DNA of 42,500 nt from Conus ventricosus (GCA_018398815.1 CM031595.1:142359471-142401970); one strand, 5' to 3'; positions 1 to 11,397 are shown, counted from the first letter of the stretch. Notes: generated from the letters alone by a model not told the origin. A program made the numbers and translations.

Positions 1-224
1 CTACGCATGATCTGACTGGCAAGGTGACCTTGAAGGTCAGGGATTGGTGATAAAAGACCACTTCTGTGGCGGCGTTGGCCGTTTGCCTACACACGTCTGT
101 AGATAGTTCCTTTTTTTTTTTTTTTTTTTTTTAAGGTCATATCCTAGGGTTCCCTGTCCGTCTTTCGGGCCTCTCTCTCCACCCACTCTCTCGATCGGTT
201 CCAGCCCCCCCCCCCCCCATCTCT

Positions 225-259
225 CTCTCTCTCTCCTTACTCAGTGTATGAAAACCAGC

Positions 260-315
<56 letters not shown>

Positions 316-370
316 CTCCCCTCTCCTCTCTCTCTCTCTCTCTTGATGCAATGGATCGAAATCAATATTC

Positions 371-431
<61 letters not shown>

Positions 432-474
432 TGCTCTCTCTTCTCTCTCTGGTTGTTGTTTGTGTCTCTCTCTC

Positions 475-552
<78 letters not shown>

Positions 553-563
553 GTGTCTGTGTC

Positions 564-620
<57 letters not shown>
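225..620. repeat. Compound (CT)n / (CTGT)n microsatellite
   Basis: Long CT runs alternate with CTGT tetranucleotide runs, near 370-410 and 568-595, separated by short unique spacers. Both strands appear as long open frames of Leu/Ser or Arg/Glu only because of the repeat. Confidence 0.95.
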
Positions 621-624
<4 letters not shown>

Positions 625-2279
625 CAGAATAGATTAAATTCAGTCAGCAGATACAAATGTATAAGACTCTCACAATTTGCGAAAACAATTTTGTCAAACA
701 TTTCAATGGTCTTTAAGATGTAGTTGTCGCTGGGAGAGATTGGTTGTTTCCCACCCCTCACCCTCCGCCCACAATCCTTACAGTGTATTCAGGCCAGGAT
801 TTCCTTCCTCGCCAGTTTTGAACTGAAACGCTACTTTCATTTTCGCAAGAGTGCCAACTTCCCAGAATAATGTTAACGTTGTTTGTTCTTCTTGTTCTTT
901 TTTGTGTGTTTAGAGTTCTGCTTGCCAATTCATCATGTTTGCTGTACAGCATCCGAACTGCGTTTGTTCCTGTGGGCAGTGAATGGAGATTGGGGAGGTG
1001 GGGGGGTGGGGGGGGGGGGGTATGAAGATGAGAAAGGCAATGAAGGCGAAGAGGAGAGTAATCTTCGTGTTTATATGCCATGGATCGGTTCCAAGCCAGT
1101 GTTGGCAGCGGTGGTGCTGATTATTTGCCACCCCATCTCTTGGACCGCTGTTGTACCATGAAGCCTGGTTCATCAGCCGGACACAATTAATACCTCCTTT
1201 AGGGAAAACTAATAATGAAATCTTCACACCTCGCAGTGTGATCCACCATGGGGAAGTTATAATCAGAGTTATCGCCAGAGATTCGCTGAGTCCTGAAACA
1301 CCAGTTGAACGCGTCATTTCATCTCATTGCTTTAATCATTACTTCCGCAAGAAAGCAGAAAATACTACTGCTTGAAAAATGAAAGTACAACGAAATAAAA
1401 TAAGAAAATAATAGGGGATGAAAGGAGAGAGAGAGAGAGAGAGAGAGAGGGTTTTTTTTTTTTTAACCCTAATCCTGAAATCTGTAGAGTTTTTGTGCTT
1501 TGTTCGATGTTTTATCCTTCTGGTCATATAATGATGATGGCAAACACTCCGTGGCTTGTGGGCTTTTTCCGTCACTCACGTTCTACCCTGCAGTGATGGA
1601 AGTAACGGTGAAATTGAAGTGCAGTGAGCATAGGATGCCGTCATCCTCCTTCAACGTGACACCGACAGCCACCACCACAAGGAAGATGGTGTTGAGGAGA
1701 GGAGGGGGCGGGGGGAGGGGGGGGGGGAGCGTCAGGTGTGGAGATGCCGGGAAGATGAGGAATGATGCAGCATTTGCAACAGATGCTGCTCTGATACCTT
1801 TGGCAGCAGTCGATATATCTGATGACGAGGGAAGCGCTGAGGAGGTGGTAAAAGAAAACAAAGAAACGGCGCAGGGTGTTGGAATGAAATCAGCACCGGT
1901 AATTTTCCTCCCTCGTCCACCTTCCCTCCTCTCCACAAAGCCTCGGCTTTTGGCATCCTCCAAGCTATCCTCCCCAGCCACTAACTCCGGTCACCTCCCT
2001 CTCGGCTCTCTCCCACCAGATAGAAAAAAGAGGGGTGGGTGGAGGGGCTGGCGGGGCTGTATGGAAAGGGCATACGTTCGTTCATATGCGGGTGAAGGGC
2101 GAGGTGTGGCCCGTCTTGTTGCTGCTGATATTACCTTGACGCACTACTTGCCAAAGAGGTAGACAGTCAGAGAAAGCATCGCCAGAAACACCAGACGTGT
2201 CTGTAGTACGGCAGACCAGCAGGAGTCGGCTTTTCTTCCTTTTCGATTCAAACTGTCAGAAGAAACGGCTCGGACTCAC

Positions 2280-2400
2280 GGCTGCAGCCTACTACACCTC
2301 TGGCCACGGGGATTTGAACCCCCTGCCTGACACAGGGAACTGATCCTTGTTCTTACCCACTGGAGACAGGAAGAGCGGGGACCCCACATTAAGTTGTCAG
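2280..2400 (-). mobile_element. tRNA-derived SINE relic (minus strand)
   Basis: Read on the minus strand, positions 2369-2351 give an A-box-like CTCCAGTGGGTAAG. Positions 2322-2308 give a B-box-like GGGTTCAAATCCC. The spacing of about 40 bases is as in tRNA-derived SINE heads. No full tRNA cloverleaf is apparent, so a tRNA-headed SINE is preferred over a functional tRNA. The ends and target-site duplication were not resolved. Confidence 0.5.
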
Positions 2401-3266
2401 AGCGGTGGACAGCCAGTCTCCCCATGTGGCTGGCAGTGCAGGCTGCGGGTCCCCCTGGCTGCTGAGCTGTGACAGTCATCCCCTGTAATGATGGGCACCG
2501 GCACCGCTCATCTCCCTGTGTGGGGCAGTCGGAATAACAACAGGGCTGGCGCCATTGAAGTCTGTGACGTGTCATCCCGACCTGACCTCTGTGGACAGAG
2601 ACAGACTAACGCGTGCTCTCACACTGTGAGGTGTGCAGGCTATATATTGGCTGACACCGTTGTTGCGATACCTCAGTTGAATGTTTACAACAGCTACATT
2701 GACTGAGGTGGATGTTTACAGGAGACATGTTCAAATTTGGTGTTTCGGTGTATAGATGTGTGGTAAAGTTGCTTAAAAACCTTTGTGATTGATTTAATAG
2801 TAGTGTATTAGTAGCAAACAAGAACACAAGATCTGGCTCGTTTTCACCTACATCGTGATTTCATCTCCTGCCCAGTGTAATATAGTCACAACAGGACAAC
2901 AGCCTCAGTTCATAGCATTTCTGTCTGTGTATTTGCTTCAGAGTGTTTTCATATCGCCTGGTTCAAACGTTCCAGTTTTGTGACTGTCTTGTAAAATTGC
3001 CAGCGATTTAAAGTGCACTTGAAATTTATTTTCACATTTCTTGAAAGACGTGCTATATTAACGATGGGATGACTTTTGTGGTACTCTGTTGAGAACTCCA
3101 TGACTCATGGCACAACCGATGTGTCCAAGCATACATGAACTATTATGCAGGCACCGACATCTCTTTGAAAACAAACCAACTAACAGAACAGCAAACAGCA
3201 ACTGAATACAGCGTAGAGCCCGCGTCTTGGAGCTGAAGCAAATTGCTGACAGCTCAGCCGATCAAA

Positions 3267-3827
3267 ATGACGTCCAAGGCAGACGACCTGATGCAGAAGA
3301 AGGCCCAGCAGAAGCTGTACCTCCTGCTGCCCAACCATGAGTGTCCGCAGAAGGACTGCCCTTTCCACCCGCCCCAAGACGAGGCTGAGGAGGAGGAGCA
3401 GGACGCCGCCGTGACGGACACTCTGTCCAGGCTGCAGGAGATCAGTGCCATGGTGCCAGAAGGGGGCAGCATCGTGGTGCCACCTCCCCCGCCCTTTTCC
3501 AAGGCCGACACAGAGGAGGAGAGCATAGGAAAAGACTACTTCAGCGAGGTCACCTTAGACACGGGAGAAGAGTCGGTGGCCAGTGATTATGAGTCGGTCA
3601 TGACGTTGGATTCCGGGGTGGGTCGAGGAGGGATGAACTGAGCGACAGCGGGGAGAATTTCCTCTTCCCTCTGCCCTCTGACTCCTCCGTGTGGACCCCG
3701 AACTCCATTTCATAGAGGAGGATGAGGAGGTCAGGACCTTGACCTCTGAACCTCTGACCTTGGAGGCTGTGAGGGGGCATGTGGCTGATGAGGACCGTGT
3801 CACGCCAGTGCTGTTCAGCCATGCTGA
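3267..3827 (+). CDS. Exon 1: acidic amino-terminal region
   Basis: The ATG at 3267 has A at -3 and an in-frame TGA at 3234-3236, so it is a plausible start codon. The protein opens MTSKADDLMQKKAQQ, then a Cys/His/Pro stretch (HECPQKDCPFHPP), a Glu/Asp run, VVPPPPPF and two similar acidic units around VTLDTGEE and VMTLDSGV. The frame stops at 3639-3641, but coding-like acidic sequence continues in the next frame (DELSDSGENFLF) and then a third (FIEEDEEVRTLTSEPL) to 3827. One missing base in the G run at 3630-3632 and one in the C run at 3696-3699 would join all three. The exon may end at GA|gtaatt (3827, phase 2), which fits the next exon, or the protein may stop at TAA 3829-3831 as a separate small gene. 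Splice and stop are both open. Confidence 0.55.
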
Positions 3828-3899
3828 GTAATTGTGGGGTGCCGTGTGTACTGGATTGTGTGGCATAGGAAATTGGTCCCGTTATTTGTCCCATGTCTC

Positions 3900-3900
3900 T

Positions 3901-3935
<35 letters not shown>

Positions 3936-3940
3936 TCTCT

Positions 3941-3989
<49 letters not shown>

Positions 3990-4015
3990 CTCTGTCTCTC
4001 TCTCTCTCTCTCATT
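3900..4015. repeat. (CTGT)n/(CT)n microsatellite
   Basis: A CTGT run near 3901-3926 is followed by CT repeats to about 4012. It lies in the intron after exon 1. Confidence 0.9.
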
Positions 4016-4084
4016 GTGTGTGAAACGAGACAAGTGCAAGACGGATAGTAGCAGTTTGTTTGTTTCATTGTTTGTTTTGTTTTG

Positions 4085-4256
4085 TTGCTTTCATTTACTG
4101 GTCATTGTTTGTTTGTTTGTGCCATTTCCACTTTATGGTCTTTGTGTTTTGGTTTGTTGCCATTTCCACTTTACTGGTCATTGTGTGTTTGGTTTGTTGC
4201 CATTTCACTTTACTGGTCATTGTAGTTTTGTTTGTGCATTTCACTTTACTGGTCAA
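4085..4256 (+). repeat. Minisatellite, about 39-bp unit, about 4.5 copies
   Basis: Copies of a unit containing CATTTCCACTTTACTGGTCA recur with starts near 4121, 4159, 4199 and 4236. Spacings are 37-40 bases, with T/G-rich filler between the cores. Confidence 0.85.
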
Positions 4257-4502
4257 ATGCTGGATGATAGAATTAGACTGTAATTAACGCAAACTTCAGA
4301 GAAGAATGGTGTGTTTTTGTATGGAATACCAAAACAGCAGAAGTGCAAATGCAAACATTGGACAAACATAAGCATTGAGCATTGAACAGAAAAGCCAGTG
4401 TTGTCAGCATCAAAGAGGGCCAGAAGTCTGCAGATAAGCGTCCCGCAATATCAAACTGTAGGTCCATAGAGATACAGCATTGCTCACTTCACAGAGCGTG
4501 TG

Positions 4503-4504
4503 TG

Positions 4505-4572
<68 letters not shown>

Positions 4573-4850
4573 AATGAGTGAGTGAGTGTGTATGTGTGTG
4601 TGAGTGAGTGAGTGAGTGTGTGCATGTATATGTGTGTGTGTGCAAGTGTGCGCCCGCACACACTTACCCACACACAAGCCCACTTTCGTGTGTGTTGGTA
4701 TATACTTACGGCTGTATGTGTGTGTGTGGTGTGTGCGCGCAAGCGCGCACACGCATGCGCATGTGCATGTGCGTACAAGCTCACTTTCATATGTGTTGGT
4801 ATATATACCTGCATGTATGTATATACCTGCATGTATGTATGTATGACATT
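4503..4850. repeat. (TG)n tract with degenerate TG/ATGTAT continuation
   Basis: A nearly pure TG run of about 65 bases (4507-4570) grades into GTGA repeats. After that comes an alternating purine/pyrimidine stretch with CGCGCAAGCGCGC near 4735-4748 and a duplicated ATATACCTGCATGTATGT near 4800-4840. Confidence 0.9.
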
Positions 4851-5104
4851 GTATAGACACATTTCTGCAGTAGAAAGGTATGTGAGAAGTTAGAGCACAT
4901 CGACAGGCTGCCAGGTCTGTGTAGGAATACAGGCATGATAAAGGAGCCTGAGGACAGACAAAACCAGTGTATATGAAGCAGCAACAGACAGGGAGATTCA
5001 AACAACGTGGGCCTTGTTGCAGACAGCTAATGTGAGGTCGTCACAACGATGCGTTTGATCCCCCTTTTTCCTCCTCTTTTTCCCCTCACCCTCGCACACT
5101 GACA

Positions 5105-5143
5105 TTAATTCATGTGCACACACATGGGTGCGTGTGCACACAT

Positions 5144-5221
<78 letters not shown>

Positions 5222-5296
5222 ACCTCTCTCTCTCTCTCTTCTCTCTATCTCTCTCTCTCTCTTGTACAGACACACACACACGCACGCACGCACACA

Positions 5297-5340
<44 letters not shown>

Positions 5341-5346
5341 CACACA

Positions 5347-5416
<70 letters not shown>

Positions 5417-5440
5417 GTACACGCACAACCACACATGCAT

Positions 5441-5520
<80 letters not shown>
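5105..5520. repeat. Compound (CA)n-(CT)n-(CGCA)n-(CT)n-(CA)n block
   Basis: About 400 bases of simple repeats: CA 5148-5224, CT to about 5262, CA/CGCA 5271-5348, CT 5349-5412, and CA 5441-5520. The long frames through it are repeat artefacts. Confidence 0.95.
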
Positions 5521-5522
<2 letters not shown>

Positions 5523-5964
5523 TGCACCTGCCTCCAAGGAAACGGAAGAAAGGAGAGCAGGAGACAAGAGAGATGGGTGGTCAGGAAGATGGAGATAAGA
5601 GAGTGTATGGAAGTTGGAAAGGTGAAGGGAGAGGGGATGGAGGAGGGAGGATAGATGGGGTGGATGCAGTGTAGGGTGGGGGTGGGGGTGGATGGGATAT
5701 GTAGCCAGAGGAGGTAATACACTGGCAGCGGCTCAAATGTGTAGGTCAAAATGATGCAGGAATGACCTTCCAGGGACTGGTTCTCTGCTGCACGTTACCT
5801 GTGCACAGTACCTGCAGACTGATCACAGGCCTGTGCTGCAGTGATAGTGAATGGGTAGCTTTAGGAAAAGGGCAACACTTGGAGACTAGGAAGATGTTTT
5901 TTGTTTTGTTTGTCCATTTATTGTTTTTGTTTTGTTGTTGTTGTCTTTAAGAGCTTGTTGGAAT

Positions 5965-6033
<69 letters not shown>

Positions 6034-6055
6034 AGAGAGAGAGAGAGAGAGAGAG
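5965..6055. repeat. (TG)n then (GA)n
   Basis: About 66 bases of TG switch directly into GA repeats at about 6032. Confidence 0.95.
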
Positions 6056-6330
6056 GTGGAATACTAGGAACTTGTCTATCGTCTGTCTGGTTAATAGCAT
6101 AGGAAGGTAAACTGTCTTATTACCACATTAGGGTAGGCTGACAACAGCATGCCAGTGTTCATGCTGCAAACAGGGAGCTGCAGAATGCATCACTCGCATC
6201 TTATTCTGTTTGAGAATACTGTAGCTGTCTGGCATATTTTCATTCCAAGTTTGGCTTGTGCTTCTAAAATGTGAGTTACATTTATATGCAGCACACATGC
6301 AGTAAAGGTTCGCTTTGAGAATATGTGCAC

Positions 6331-6664
6331 ACATCTAATGAAATATATGAAAAAAAGAGGGGTCATATTGTAAATAGGAAGGGAAGGTTGGTGGGTGGGG
6401 GGTTAGCGAGAGGCGCTTTTTCAAATGGAAGAGAGGAGAGGTAGAGAAGAGCCATTTTTCAACCAAAGATCAAATGTGGGTATTGATTTGGCAGACATCT
6501 ATGAAATATATGGGGAAAAAAAGGATGGGGTTATATTGTAAACAGGAAGGGGAGGGGAGGGGGGTAGCGTGAGGGCGTTTTTTCAAATGGAAGAGGGGGG
6601 GGGGGGGGGTAGAGAAGAGCCATTTTTTTCAACCGAAGATCAAATGTGGGTATTGATTTGGCAG
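6331..6664 (+). repeat. Tandem duplication of an about 165-bp unit
   Basis: 6331-6494 and 6495-6664 both start ACATCTA-TGAAATATATG, share TCAAATGGAAGAG and AGAGAAGAGCCATTTTT, and end TGTGGGTATTGATTTGGCAG. The copies differ by substitutions and G/T-run lengths. The rest of 6060-7500 is unremarkable intron apart from this and the next repeat. Confidence 0.9.
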
Positions 6665-6698
6665 CTGCTAACCCTCACACCACCCCCCCACCCATGAT

Positions 6699-6701
<3 letters not shown>

Positions 6702-6762
<61 letters not shown>

Positions 6763-6781
6763 TGCAGGGGGGGGGGGGGGG
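6702..6781. repeat. (TG)n followed by a G run
   Basis: TG repeats at 6702-6760 are followed by CTTGCA and then a run of about 14-15 G. Confidence 0.9.
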
Positions 6782-7501
6782 AGCACACATGTACTTGCAT
6801 GCAGATACTCATGCAAACATACCTATGAGCTTGGATGTGATAGGATGAACGTCTTTCAATTTACTGTCTGTCTACATATGTTGTATTGCACCAAAGGAAG
6901 CAAATTAACAAATCTAAGCTAACATAGGCAGCAACAAAGAAACAGAATGAGGAAAGTATCATTGTATCTTATAATAGAAAAAAAAAAGACACCATTACAG
7001 ATGAAAGACATGGGACTTCATGTTGACAGGTGATAACGCAAATGTTAGAAAAGAAAACACCTACTTAATGCTTCATTAAAGAAAAGACAAAGAACAAGCT
7101 GGCAAAACATTTAAGCACCTACAGTAGAAATGTGTATGAGCATTTGAAAGCTCTTCATCAAAAGACACAGTATATTTTTAGTAAATTTTCTGGAAGAATT
7201 AAGTTTAAACCTCAAGAGAAACGAGATAATAGATTTTTAGTAGACAAATCATAATCAAAATGAGTTGTTTCCTGCAAGGGTTTTGTAATAACTTGTATTC
7301 CCACATGGGAGATAGTGAATATATGGAATGTATATACTGTTAATGTTTTGCTTCACATTTTCCTAGTCTGTAAATTATATATATTATGGGTTCCAATACA
7401 GAAGATAAAAAAATGATGACAGAATGGAATCTGTGTCATGTGGTTGTTGTTTCATGTCCACGCCAAAGTGTCCTCACAGCCCCCTCTGTTTGTGTCTGCA
7501 G

Positions 7502-7674
7502 GCTGAAAGAAGGGCAGGAGATCAAGGAAGACAACCGCCACCACCTGACATACAAAGAGGGTGTGGCCACGCTGCAGATCCTTGACCTTGAACCCGAAGA
7601 TGAGGGTCAGTACGTGTGTGAGGCCATCAACAACCTGGGAGACATTGACACCACCGCTCAGCTGTGTGTGGAAG
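7502..7674 (+). CDS. Exon 2: carboxy half of Ig domain a
   Basis: Acceptor ...gtctgcag|G and donor GAAG|gtgagg bound 173 bases, entering in phase 2 and leaving in phase 1. The protein reads (W)LKEGQEIKEDNRHHLTYKEG with strand E as ATLQILDL and strand F as DEGQYVCEAINN, an excellent I-set carboxy half. The first G would complete a TG|G Trp codon, as in other domains of this gene. The matching amino half (strands A to C) was not found upstream. Joined to exon 1, the codon would be GAG instead. Confidence 0.85.
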
Positions 7675-7697
7675 GTGAGGCCATCTTAACTTGTACA

Positions 7698-7747
7698 CAG
7701 CCCTGAGTGGCCTTGGGTGGGCTGGTATAACAACATATCTTATCTTA
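7698..7747 (+). mobile_element. 50-bp LINE 3'-end stub with target-site duplication
   Basis: The 50 bases resemble the extreme 3' end of the LINE at 11860-13913: both share CAGCCCTGA, a GGCTGG/GGCTAT-like core and a TATCTTATC tail. It is flanked by identical 14-base copies TCTTAACTTGTACA at 7684-7697 and 7748-7761. This is a classic target-primed insertion with extreme 5' truncation, whose left duplication begins 9 bases after the exon 2 donor. Confidence 0.85.
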
Positions 7748-7830
7748 TCTTAACTTGTACAGTGCACCATGTAGCATATATGTACATGCGCATGTGAACG
7801 TTTGCAAGCGTTGTGACATGCACTCATCTC

Positions 7831-7837
<7 letters not shown>

Positions 7838-7912
<75 letters not shown>

Positions 7913-8054
7913 TGTCTCTCTCTCACACACACACACACACTCACATTTTTTTTTTTCTATCTGTCTGTCTATCCCTCTCTCTCTCTCTCTTGGATGCTGT
8001 CACATTCACATACTCATACACACACATAACAGAGATGCACACACATTCAACACA

Positions 8055-8126
<72 letters not shown>

Positions 8127-8131
8127 CACCC
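7838..8131. repeat. (CT)n and (CA)n arrays
   Basis: CT repeats at 7838-7924, a short CA run to about 7940 and CA arrays with CACC interruptions at 8050-8131. The last ends about 65 bases before the exon 3 acceptor. Confidence 0.95.
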
Positions 8132-8198
8132 ATGCAAATGCACAAAAGCAGCCCAAACAGTGACGATGACTCCATACCTGTTGTGGCTGGTGTTTCAG

Positions 8199-8253
8199 AG
8201 GTGCGACACAGACGCAAGAGGAAGGAAGAAGCAGAGGCCATTCCACAAGTCAA
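8199..8253 (+). CDS. Exon 3: basic linker
   Basis: A 55-base exon between tttcag|AG and AA|gtaagt, phase 1 in and phase 2 out. It encodes E-VRHRRKRKEEAEAIPQV, a highly basic then acidic linker between Ig domains a and b. It contains a possible RHRRKRK nuclear-localisation or actin/PIP-binding cluster, which is inference only. Confidence 0.75.
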
Positions 8254-8329
8254 GTAAGTGAACCCAGTGACAAGGCAGCATTGATTCTGTCCTCATATTG
8301 TTTGACTTAGTCCTCATGGTTCAGCTCAT

Positions 8330-8384
8330 CTGTCTGTCTGTCTGTCTTTCTTTCTTTCTGTCTGTCTCTGTCTCTCTCCATTTG

Positions 8385-8421
<37 letters not shown>

Positions 8422-8620
8422 GTCTTGTCTTTTGCCTCTCTCTTCTTCTCTGTGTCTCTGCCAGTCTGCCTGCCTGTCTGTCTGTCTGCTTGCCAGCCTG
8501 TCTGTTTCTGTCTCTTCATTCTGTCATTCTCTCCCTTTCCCTGTCTTTGTATCTCTCTTTCTCGCTCACTCTCCCTTCGCTTCTTTCCACTTGCCTCTAT
8601 CTGTCTGTTGTGTCTTTGGT
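8330..8620. repeat. (CTGT)n/(CT)n pyrimidine block
   Basis: Interrupted CTGT, CT and CTTT repeats spread over about 290 bases of intron. Confidence 0.85.
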
Positions 8621-9015
8621 AGAAGCCACATAGCTGACAAAACTTTAAGCGAACGCCTTGAAGACGATTTTTCACCAAGACAAGCATCAATGACATTTCT
8701 GGTCAGCTCACTGACAGAGTACCAGGTTTGCAGGCAGACACTGTGATTTCAAATCCTGCTGGCAGCGCTTAGCATAAAAATTGGTATTTTTCACTATCTA
8801 AAGGTCTTGTCATTCTGGTGGTGTAGCACAGTGTAGGGGTAGATCTTTAACCCCTAGGATGGCCATCTCCATCAGCCGTTTCATCTTTGATTGGTGTGGA
8901 TGCTAAATCGGTGATAGCGATAACAGTTTGCTAGTTCAGAATGTGGCTACGTGGAAGTGTTGCAGCGAGAGAAAGGCAGAGCAGTCACTGAGGTTGTACA
9001 ATGCCATGTTCACAG

Positions 9016-9130
9016 GGTGGCGCGACAGGAGGAGGAAGGTGACGTGGAGGAAACCATGCCGCCAGAATTCACCTGCCTCTTGTCGACCAGGTCAGACAGC
9101 TCGGAGAGGACGTCGAGTTCTCTGTTGCGG
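9016..9130 (+). CDS. Exon 4: linker plus strands A-B of Ig domain b
   Basis: The exon opens after ttcacag in phase 2 with VARQEEEGDVEETMPPEFTCLL, which is a linker and strand A. Downstream, the typical strand A'-B sequence VRQLGEDVEFSVA lies one frame away. A single missing base near the TT at 9080-9081 joins them, and the donor GCGG|gtaggt then matches the phase 1 start of exon 5. The frame also stays open upstream to about 8942, so an earlier acceptor (8938-8939 or 8964-8965) is possible, but only 9016 keeps the phase with exon 3. Confidence 0.7.
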
Positions 9131-9634
9131 GTAGGTCGCTTTCTTTTCTTATCAAGAGATTTTCTATGAGCTCAATCAACAGTTAAGACAGAGATGTTGA
9201 CAACTGGTTTCACAATTATGTGTTCAGAGTTTTTATTTGTGTAACACGTTTGTTTTATCATTCAAATTGGACACATTTGTTTTATCATTCAGATTGATCT
9301 CCCCTTGCTAATCAGGTGAAACAAGTCAAATTATTTGTTATAATTATGAAGATACCAAAACTGTATTGTTACTGTAATATCTGGTCTGTTGGACACTGCT
9401 TTGTAAAAGATACATCTGTGATTTTCAATAGAATTCTAGACGAATCGCAGAATAAGGCATTTTTTTGTGGACTAGGGGTTGTCACAATACCAGTGAATGA
9501 AACTCAGAACCAGCTTTTCGTTAGTCCAGAATCTAAATTGTTTTATATTACCCCCAGTCTAGCTTTAAACTGCTGTGAAAGCTGTTGTATAGACACAGAG
9601 GTTTTTGACGTTTTTTCTTTGTTTTTCCCTTCAG

Positions 9635-9838
9635 TGTCCTCTTGCCCTGAGCCTGACGTGCAATGGTTCTGCGGGGACCAGCTTGTGTCACCCTCACCCC
9701 GCCATGTGTTTGAACAAGATGACGACGTATATCGTCTGACCATCAGTGAGCTGACCACTCAGGATGGTGGGGAGTGGAAGTGTGTGGCCACCAATCCTTT
9801 GGGTACCACCACCTGTTCCTGCGATCTCGGAGTCATCG
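9635..9838 (+). CDS. Exon 5: strands B-G of Ig domain b
   Basis: The 204-base exon lies between cccttcag and ATCG|gtgagt, phase 1 in and out. It encodes SSCPEPDVQWFCGDQ, strand E VYRLTISELT and strand F GEWKCVATNPLG, then a linker start. The residue where strand B normally has Cys is Ser (VEFSVAV), while a Cys occurs in the B-C loop, so the usual disulphide pair is absent. Confidence 0.9.
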
Positions 9839-10380
9839 GTGAGTCCTGGGGATTGGAGTCTGTGGGACAGATGGAAGCAGGAACGATAGTGACCACAGTT
9901 GCTGTCTTTTCTCTGAGAGTTTCAATTATAGAGTTGTCCTGGTTCAGCTAGCTTGCTGATGTGAGGGGGAGAGGGATGGAGATGGAATGGGGGAGGGTGG
10001 GGGGGATGGTCAGAATGAATGGCATGGCAGTAGTGCAGCTGTTAGGGAACTGAAGAGGAAACAGGCAGACAGAAAGAGGTTCAGTCTTTGTAATGAATGA
10101 GATTCTGGATCTACTTTCTTTCTTTTTTGATGTTTTAGATAAATTGGTAGCGTGACGCAGCTTGAACATCTTATTTCTTGTCTACTTATCAAACTGGAAT
10201 TTTGATGATTGATTTGATGAGTGTTGATAACTCATAAAATCTCCTGTGTTGAAAACCAGTGAAAAGGAGTGAAAAAGAAATTATGTAGAACAATAGTTAT
10301 GTTTGTTTTTCTGAAAGGAAATAAAGGGTTCACATCAGAAGCAAGTGGTTGTAGATATTGACTGGTTGACTCTGTGCATG

Positions 10381-10505
<125 letters not shown>

Positions 10506-10508
10506 CAG

Positions 10509-10635
10509 AATCCATCCCAGATGACCATCGTCCTCCTCGCTTCCCACGAGAGCTGGAAGACATGACAGTGACTCGCGGGAGCCGTGTACAGTTGGAGTGC
10601 GAAGTCATTGGATTCCCTCAGCCTGCCATCCAGTG
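10509..10635 (+). CDS. Exon 6: amino half of Ig domain c
   Basis: 127 bases, phase 1 in and phase 2 out, donor CAGTG|gtcagt. The product includes PPRFPRELEDMTV, RGSRVQLECEVIG and FPQPAIQW, so strands A to C with the strand-B Cys present. The Trp codon is split TG|G with exon 7. Confidence 0.92.
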
Positions 10636-10810
10636 GTCAGTCTGTGCTTCTCTTTGTTTGTCTGTCTGGTTGTCCATCTGTCTTCTGTTTACTGATCAAG
10701 TACAAATACTGAAAAGAACGTATAGTACATTTGTATTCTTTTTTTTCATGTTTTACTTTTATTATTTCCAACCTTTTGTATATAAATATAACTTAGAATT
10801 GGAAAAGGTA

Positions 10811-10811
10811 A

Positions 10812-10880
<69 letters not shown>

Positions 10881-10915
10881 ACACCACACCACACCACACC
10901 ACACCCCCCAAACAT
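10811..10915. repeat. (CA)n with CCACA tail
   Basis: CA repeats run for about 70 bases and are followed by five CACAC pentamers before CCCCCC. Confidence 0.95.
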
Positions 10916-11090
10916 GCATAGGAGTTGAAAATAAATGAGCTACATGTATAACAATGCAAGCAAATATGATTCTGATAGGTCAGTTGAAGAACAAACGTAC
11001 AGTCAATGAAAATTCTTGAAGTACAGGAATGGTCGGGCATTCTGCATTCCGGATGTAGTCTTTATGCCATGACTGGTTCAGAAATCCGAT

Positions 11091-11150
11091 GTAACATATG
11101 GTCAGCCCAGCTGGTTCTTTGTAACATATGGTCAGCCCAGCTGGTTCTTT
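11091..11150 (+). repeat. Exact 30-bp tandem duplication
   Basis: 11091-11120 and 11121-11150 are identical, starting GTAACATATGGTCAGCCCAG, with no mismatch. Confidence 0.97.
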
Positions 11151-11397
11151 GATGAGCAGTTATTTTTTTACAACTGAACAGGCTCTGTCTACTACTTACG
11201 GGCAGTAAACTGTAAAAGACTGTATATCTTGTGTTTTCTGTAAAGAGTCAGTTGTCGTCCAGTTGCTGAGTGTGGAAATTTCCAGCTCTGTGTCTCCTCT
11301 AGCTGTGATTTCCTGAAGATGAATTATCAGAAAGTCTAACATCGCAGTTTCCTTTCCTGGCTGGTGTAACTGATAAATGGTGTCCCACCTGTCACAG

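Larger units (their letters stand above)
1..3233. other. Upstream flank, no gene recognised
   Basis: This stretch is dominated by low-complexity DNA: poly-T near 111-132, a C run near 206-219, CT/CTGT arrays to 620, a G run near 1001-1020 and a GA tract near 1424-1449. A long open frame at 1500-2162 is overlapped by an equally open frame on the other strand and shows no recognisable domain, so I do not call it a gene. A TATATA string at 2641-2646 lies about 600 bases before the first coding exon, but nothing else supports it as a promoter. A SINE-like relic is listed separately. Confidence 0.6.

Noticed and set aside
237..761. Long Arg/Glu, Leu/Ser, Thr/His or Cys/Val open frames over repeat blocks, here and in the other CT and CA arrays
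   Set aside because: Any dinucleotide repeat lacks stop codons; these are not genes.
1500..2162. 220-codon plus-strand open frame upstream of the gene
   Set aside because: Low-complexity Gly/Ser/Pro/Ala composition, an overlapping open frame on the other strand at 1583-1981, and no domain or splice context.
8699..8775. B-box-like GATTTCAAATCCTGC as a third SINE
   Set aside because: The upstream A box is too poor and no other element structure is visible.
8940..9015. Upstream extension of exon 4 from the AGs at 8938-8939 or 8964-8965
   Set aside because: The frame is open, but neither acceptor keeps the phase with exon 3, while the one at 9014-9015 does.
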